From Candidatus Omnitrophota bacterium (lineage in GTDB: Bacteria > Omnitrophota > Gorgyraeia > Gygaellales > Profunditerraquicolaceae), in the NCBI GenBank assembly GCA_028706895.1, contig JAQTVG010000009.1:1-14487 (forward strand): DNA of 14,487 nt. The letters run 5' to 3'. Positions within the stretch are counted from its first letter, which is position 1. Each line of letters opens with the position of its first letter. Made by a program: the position numbers and the translations under genes. The notes under the pieces are model-generated. The model was not told the DNA's origin. It made no database searches and saw nothing but the letters and a program-made list of their open reading frames with translations. Shown here piece by piece: positions 14,323-14,487 of this stretch.

Positions 14323-14487
14323 TTAAATTTGGCTCACAGTCGCTGCGTATGCGGATTGGGCGTCAAGCACCGCTTTATCTTTTTGGTCAGCTAAATTCAG
14401 CTGCACTAAAGGCACATTGCAGATCTGCGAAGTAAATTCATTTAGCTTACCAATGTTTTCCTTGGATATTTGGCCTTTGTCGCTGTA
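14323..14487 (-). CDS. C-terminal fragment of an unrecognised protein
   Basis: The last 54 codons of a gene entering from the right edge, open to position 14487 and ending in TAA at 14323-14325. The peptide begins YSDKGQISKENIGKLNEF and ends AVLDAQSAYAATVSQI. It is mixed helical in character, with one cysteine (QICNVPLVQLNLAD) and no transmembrane segment in the visible part. The reading frame stays open to the edge and a strong terminator follows about 100 nt later, which supports it as real. I do not recognise the family. The 14221-14322 stretch between stop and terminator holds no gene I would defend. Confidence 0.5.
   Translation of the reverse strand, partial: YSDKGQISKENIGKLNEFTSQICNVPLVQLNLADQKDKAVLDAQSAYAATVSQI

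Noticed and set aside
1..14487. CRISPR arrays, tRNA or rRNA genes, insertion sequences, prophage or defence genes
   Set aside because: Reading both strands showed no regularly spaced repeats, cloverleaf-like elements, transposase or integrase motifs, or recognisable defence domains.

Overview
The window carries 15 protein-coding genes or gene pieces, all on the minus strand, so transcription runs from high to low coordinates. There are no RNA genes, insertion sequences, CRISPR arrays or attachment sites that I can see, and no gene-free stretch longer than about 300 bases. Signal peptides, a membrane-anchored enzyme, moderate GC content and the mix of c-di-GMP proteins with Gfo/Idh/MocA oxidoreductases and GH113-like enzymes suggest an uncultured diderm bacterium, perhaps Omnitrophota or a PVC-group relative. 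No taxonomic marker gene is present, so that placement is a low-confidence guess.

Layout in order of transcription. At the right edge lies the C-terminal end of an unrecognised protein, followed by a strong intrinsic terminator (14173-14220). Next comes a single-domain PilZ protein, a c-di-GMP receptor. A promoter-like sequence (13711-13740) then precedes a tightly packed gene run extending to the left edge. Its order is: an apparently circularly permuted ROK-family protein; a LacI/GalR-type sugar-sensing domain with no DNA-binding domain; two Gfo/Idh/MocA oxidoreductases; a PAS-HD-GYP c-di-GMP phosphodiesterase; a sugar isomerase/epimerase of the xylose-isomerase-like TIM-barrel family; two ABC sugar permeases (MalF and MalG types); a secreted CBM32-GH113-like glycosidase; a secreted carbohydrate-binding-like protein; a membrane-anchored GH113-like glycosidase; a GH94 phosphorylase closest to cellobiose phosphorylase; and the first 18 codons of a probable family 2 glycosyltransferase.

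Inferred function: two extracytoplasmic GH113-like enzymes and a binding protein attack a polysaccharide, possibly a beta-mannan or glucomannan. The permease pair imports oligosaccharides, and GH94 phosphorolyses a beta-1,4 disaccharide in the cytoplasm. The oxidoreductases and isomerase handle a modified or oxidised sugar. No solute-binding protein or ATPase for the transporter lies in the window.

The most unusual part is the head of the operon. The ROK protein has its C-terminal half first and its N-terminal half second. It is separated from the LacI-like sensor by only one stop codon and one further codon in the same reading frame, and neither protein has a helix-turn-helix. Together with the coupled HD-GYP gene and the adjacent PilZ gene, this looks like an unconventional sugar-sensing arrangement that may involve c-di-GMP. 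This reading is inference.
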